Of a stretch of 17,508 bases of DNA, positions 16,420 through 17,508 are shown in pieces; the first letter of the stretch is position 1, and each line of letters opens with the position of its first letter. Both the position numbers and the translations under genes were made by a program. The notes below the pieces were generated by a model that had not been told where the DNA came from, made no database searches, and was given only the letters and a program-made list of their open reading frames with translations. Source of the stretch: SZUA-229 sp964531165 (GTDB taxonomy: Bacteria > Pseudomonadota > Gammaproteobacteria > SZUA-229); assembly GCA_964531165.1 (NCBI GenBank), contig CAZHEA010000067.1, positions 1 to 17,508 of the forward strand. Direction: 5' to 3'.

Positions 16420-17281
16420 TTAGCGCTTACCTCCGCCCCCGGCTTTAATCAAAACCTTATCCATTAAACCTGAGCTTAAAACTCGCTTTAAATAACCCAT
16501 TATATAAGTTGGCTTGGTTACGTAATAACGTATCTTTGGCTTTTTAGATTGCAGTGCGTGAATAACTTTTTCGCATACCGCTTCGGGCCCGAGTGTAAAT
16601 GGTGCAGCCGGCCCTTCTTTATTTAATCGCTCCTGCATAGAGTCGTACTGCGCTTTGTGGATGCTGGTTTCAGCCTTTATATATTTTTTAAATGCTTTCA
16701 GAGCATTTTTTCTAAAGTCACTGATTATCGGGCCGGGCTCAATTAAGCTGACAAAAATATTGGTGCCGGTTAATTCCTGACGTAATGTGTCGCTAATACC
16801 TTCCAGTGCAAACTTGCTGCAGTTGTATGCTCCCCGATAGGGCATGGCGGCAAAACCTAAGACTGAACTGTTTTGGATAATGCGGCCGTAACCCTGTTTG
16901 CGCATAACAGGTAACACCAGATTGGTGAGCTCCATGGTGCCGAATAAATTAGTTTCAAATTGTGCGCGCAATGCATCTCGACTTAAATCCTCCACCGCTC
17001 CTGCTAACCCGTAAGCGCCGTTATTAAATAATGCGTAAAGCTCACCATGGGTCTTATCCAGAATCCGCACCAGCGCATTTTTAATCGACAGTGAGTCATT
17101 CAGGTCTAGTTGCAGGCTATTCAGCCCTAATTGCTTTAAGTGNNNNNNNNNNGTGCTCTACATCTTCTGACTTTCGGGCGCTGGCAAAGACCTGATAACC
17201 CAGATTGTGTAGATGTTGCGCGGTATAGAAGCCGATGCCGGTTGAGCAGCCGGTAATTAAGATCGATTTTTGTGCGTCCAA
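16420..17281 (-). CDS. YbbO-like short-chain dehydrogenase (split by an assembly gap)
   Basis: A short-chain dehydrogenase/reductase with the coenzyme motif ITGCSTGIG (9-17), FNNGAYG (81-87, the NNAG site), the catalytic serine region NSSVLG (133-138), Tyr148 and Lys152 of YNCSK, and LIEPGPI. It is closest to E. coli YbbO, an NADP-dependent aldehyde reductase (shared features RK..DVE, FTLGPEAV, KPK.RYYVT, MDK). The start is TTG at 17281-17279: an in-frame stop lies upstream with no ATG between, and AAAAAGG is well placed six bases away. The ten N at 17143-17152 shift the frame as written. Both sides read in the same frame up to the gap, and removing the gap with a three-base overlap (GTG on both sides) restores a 282-residue protein matching YbbO without insertion. 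It should be treated as an intact gene. It converges on the GGDEF-EAL gene and diverges from aspS. Confidence 0.88.
17143..17152. other. Assembly gap (ten N), probably a placeholder
   Basis: The ten N fall within the dehydrogenase gene. The flanks read in frame as ...SEDVEH and HLKQLG..., and YbbO has no extra residues between DVER and MNSMG at the corresponding place. GTG occurs on both sides of the gap, so the two contig ends probably overlap by three bases and the real gap length is likely zero or negative. Ten is not a multiple of three and would break the reading frame. Confidence 0.85.
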
Positions 17282-17287
17282 AATAAG

Positions 17288-17294
17288 CCTTTTT
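17288..17294 (-). promoter_or_regulatory. Ribosome binding site deciding the TTG start of the dehydrogenase
   Basis: On the minus strand AAAAAGG ends six bases before the TTG at 17281-17279. The upstream in-frame stop leaves no ATG or GTG option, so this site supports the TTG start. Confidence 0.65.
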
Positions 17295-17335
17295 AAATTA
17301 TTATGGTTAATTTATGACTAAATGCGTCACCGGGT

Positions 17336-17364
17336 TTGGCAGCTGATCCCCAAGGCATTATAAT
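17336..17364 (+). promoter_or_regulatory. Sigma70-type promoter for aspS
   Basis: TTGGCA (17336-17341) matches TTGACA at five of six positions, followed by a 17-base spacer and a perfect TATAAT (17359-17364). Transcription would begin near 17371 and leave an untranslated leader of about 85 bases before aspS. The best-looking promoter in the window, as expected for an essential tRNA synthetase gene. Confidence 0.75.
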
Positions 17365-17365
17365 A

Positions 17366-17383
17366 GCGGGCTTTTCGCCCTGC
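17366..17383 (+). other. GC-rich hairpin at the predicted aspS transcription start
   Basis: GCGGGC (17366-17371) pairs with GCCC-T-GC (17377-17383) around a TTTTC loop, with one bulged T. It lies just after the -10 element, so part of the stem would be at or before the first transcribed base. A role in promoter opening or transcript stability is speculative. Confidence 0.3.
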
Positions 17384-17392
17384 GGGTAATTT

Positions 17393-17405
17393 AATCGTGA
17401 CGATT
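17393..17405. promoter_or_regulatory. Short dyad in the aspS leader
   Basis: AATCGT-G-ACGATT is a perfect 13-base dyad about 50 bases before the aspS start. It could be an operator or a small stem (AATCG/CGATT with a TGA loop). A dyad of this length may also arise by chance. Confidence 0.2.
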
Positions 17406-17456
17406 TTATTGCGTTGTTCAGCGGGGTTTTGATGATATTACAAACTGGAAAACATT

Positions 17457-17508
17457 ATGCGCAGTCATTACTGTGGTCAGGTTGATGAAACCCTGGTCGA
17501 TCAGGAAA
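17457..17508 (+). CDS. aspS: Aspartyl-tRNA synthetase, N-terminal fragment
   Basis: The first 17 codons, reading MRSHYCGQVDETLVDQE, match the start of bacterial aspartyl-tRNA synthetase (E. coli begins similarly with MRTEYCGQL), where the conserved MRxxYCG opening leads into the anticodon-binding OB-fold. AspS charges tRNA-Asp with aspartate in the cytoplasm. A GGA lies seven bases before the ATG, and a strong promoter is found about 95 bases upstream. The gene runs out of the window, so its integrity and downstream partners cannot be judged. Confidence 0.9.
   Translation, partial: MRSHYCGQVDETLVDQE

Overview
This window looks like a piece of a draft or metagenome-derived gammaproteobacterial chromosome of moderate GC content. 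That reading rests on gene families and gene order: a YhdP-type AsmA-like protein next to rng and maf, the proA-nadD-rsfS-rlmH block, a DUF1631 protein, a YbbO-like dehydrogenase and the start of aspS. A run of ten N at 17143-17152 shows that contigs were joined here. No rRNA, tRNA, CRISPR array, insertion sequence or phage gene was seen. Almost all genes are intact and read left to right; only the SDR dehydrogenase near the right end is on the minus strand.

Layout. (1) 1-2748: the last codons of a probable PilZ-domain protein, then a complete DUF1631 protein with a Pro/Gly/Gln-rich linker that carries the same 11-residue peptide twice. (2) 2939-5705: proA, nadD, rsfS and rlmH, closely spaced and partly overlapping (proline synthesis, NAD synthesis, ribosome silencing and 23S rRNA methylation). 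(3) 5877-12868: maf, rng, yhdP, a small secreted protein of unknown function, and a Nit-type amidohydrolase. The last three overlap, so they are probably translated together. (4) 13039-16330: an outer-membrane-type lipoprotein with an ABC substrate-binding fold, overlapping by 11 bases a membrane-bound HAMP-GGDEF-EAL protein. (5) 16420-17281, minus strand: a YbbO-like short-chain dehydrogenase interrupted by the N run. (6) 17457 to the end: the first 17 codons of aspS, behind a near-consensus sigma70-type promoter.

How the genes work together. The middle of the window is housekeeping. It appears to join two blocks often found apart in Gammaproteobacteria: nadD-rsfS-rlmH, commonly followed by mrdA-rodA, and maf-rng-yhdP-nit, commonly between mreBCD and tldD. 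Here the blocks are directly joined, and mrdA, rodA, mreBCD and tldD are absent. Cyclic-di-GMP is a possible theme at both ends: a probable PilZ protein beside DUF1631 on the left, and a GGDEF-EAL enzyme with a lipoprotein partner on the right. The lipoprotein/GGDEF-EAL pair is the best candidate for an under-described system: a small molecule bound in the periplasm could control a two-way c-di-GMP enzyme. The small secreted protein between yhdP and nit and the repeated peptide in DUF1631 are the next most interesting items.
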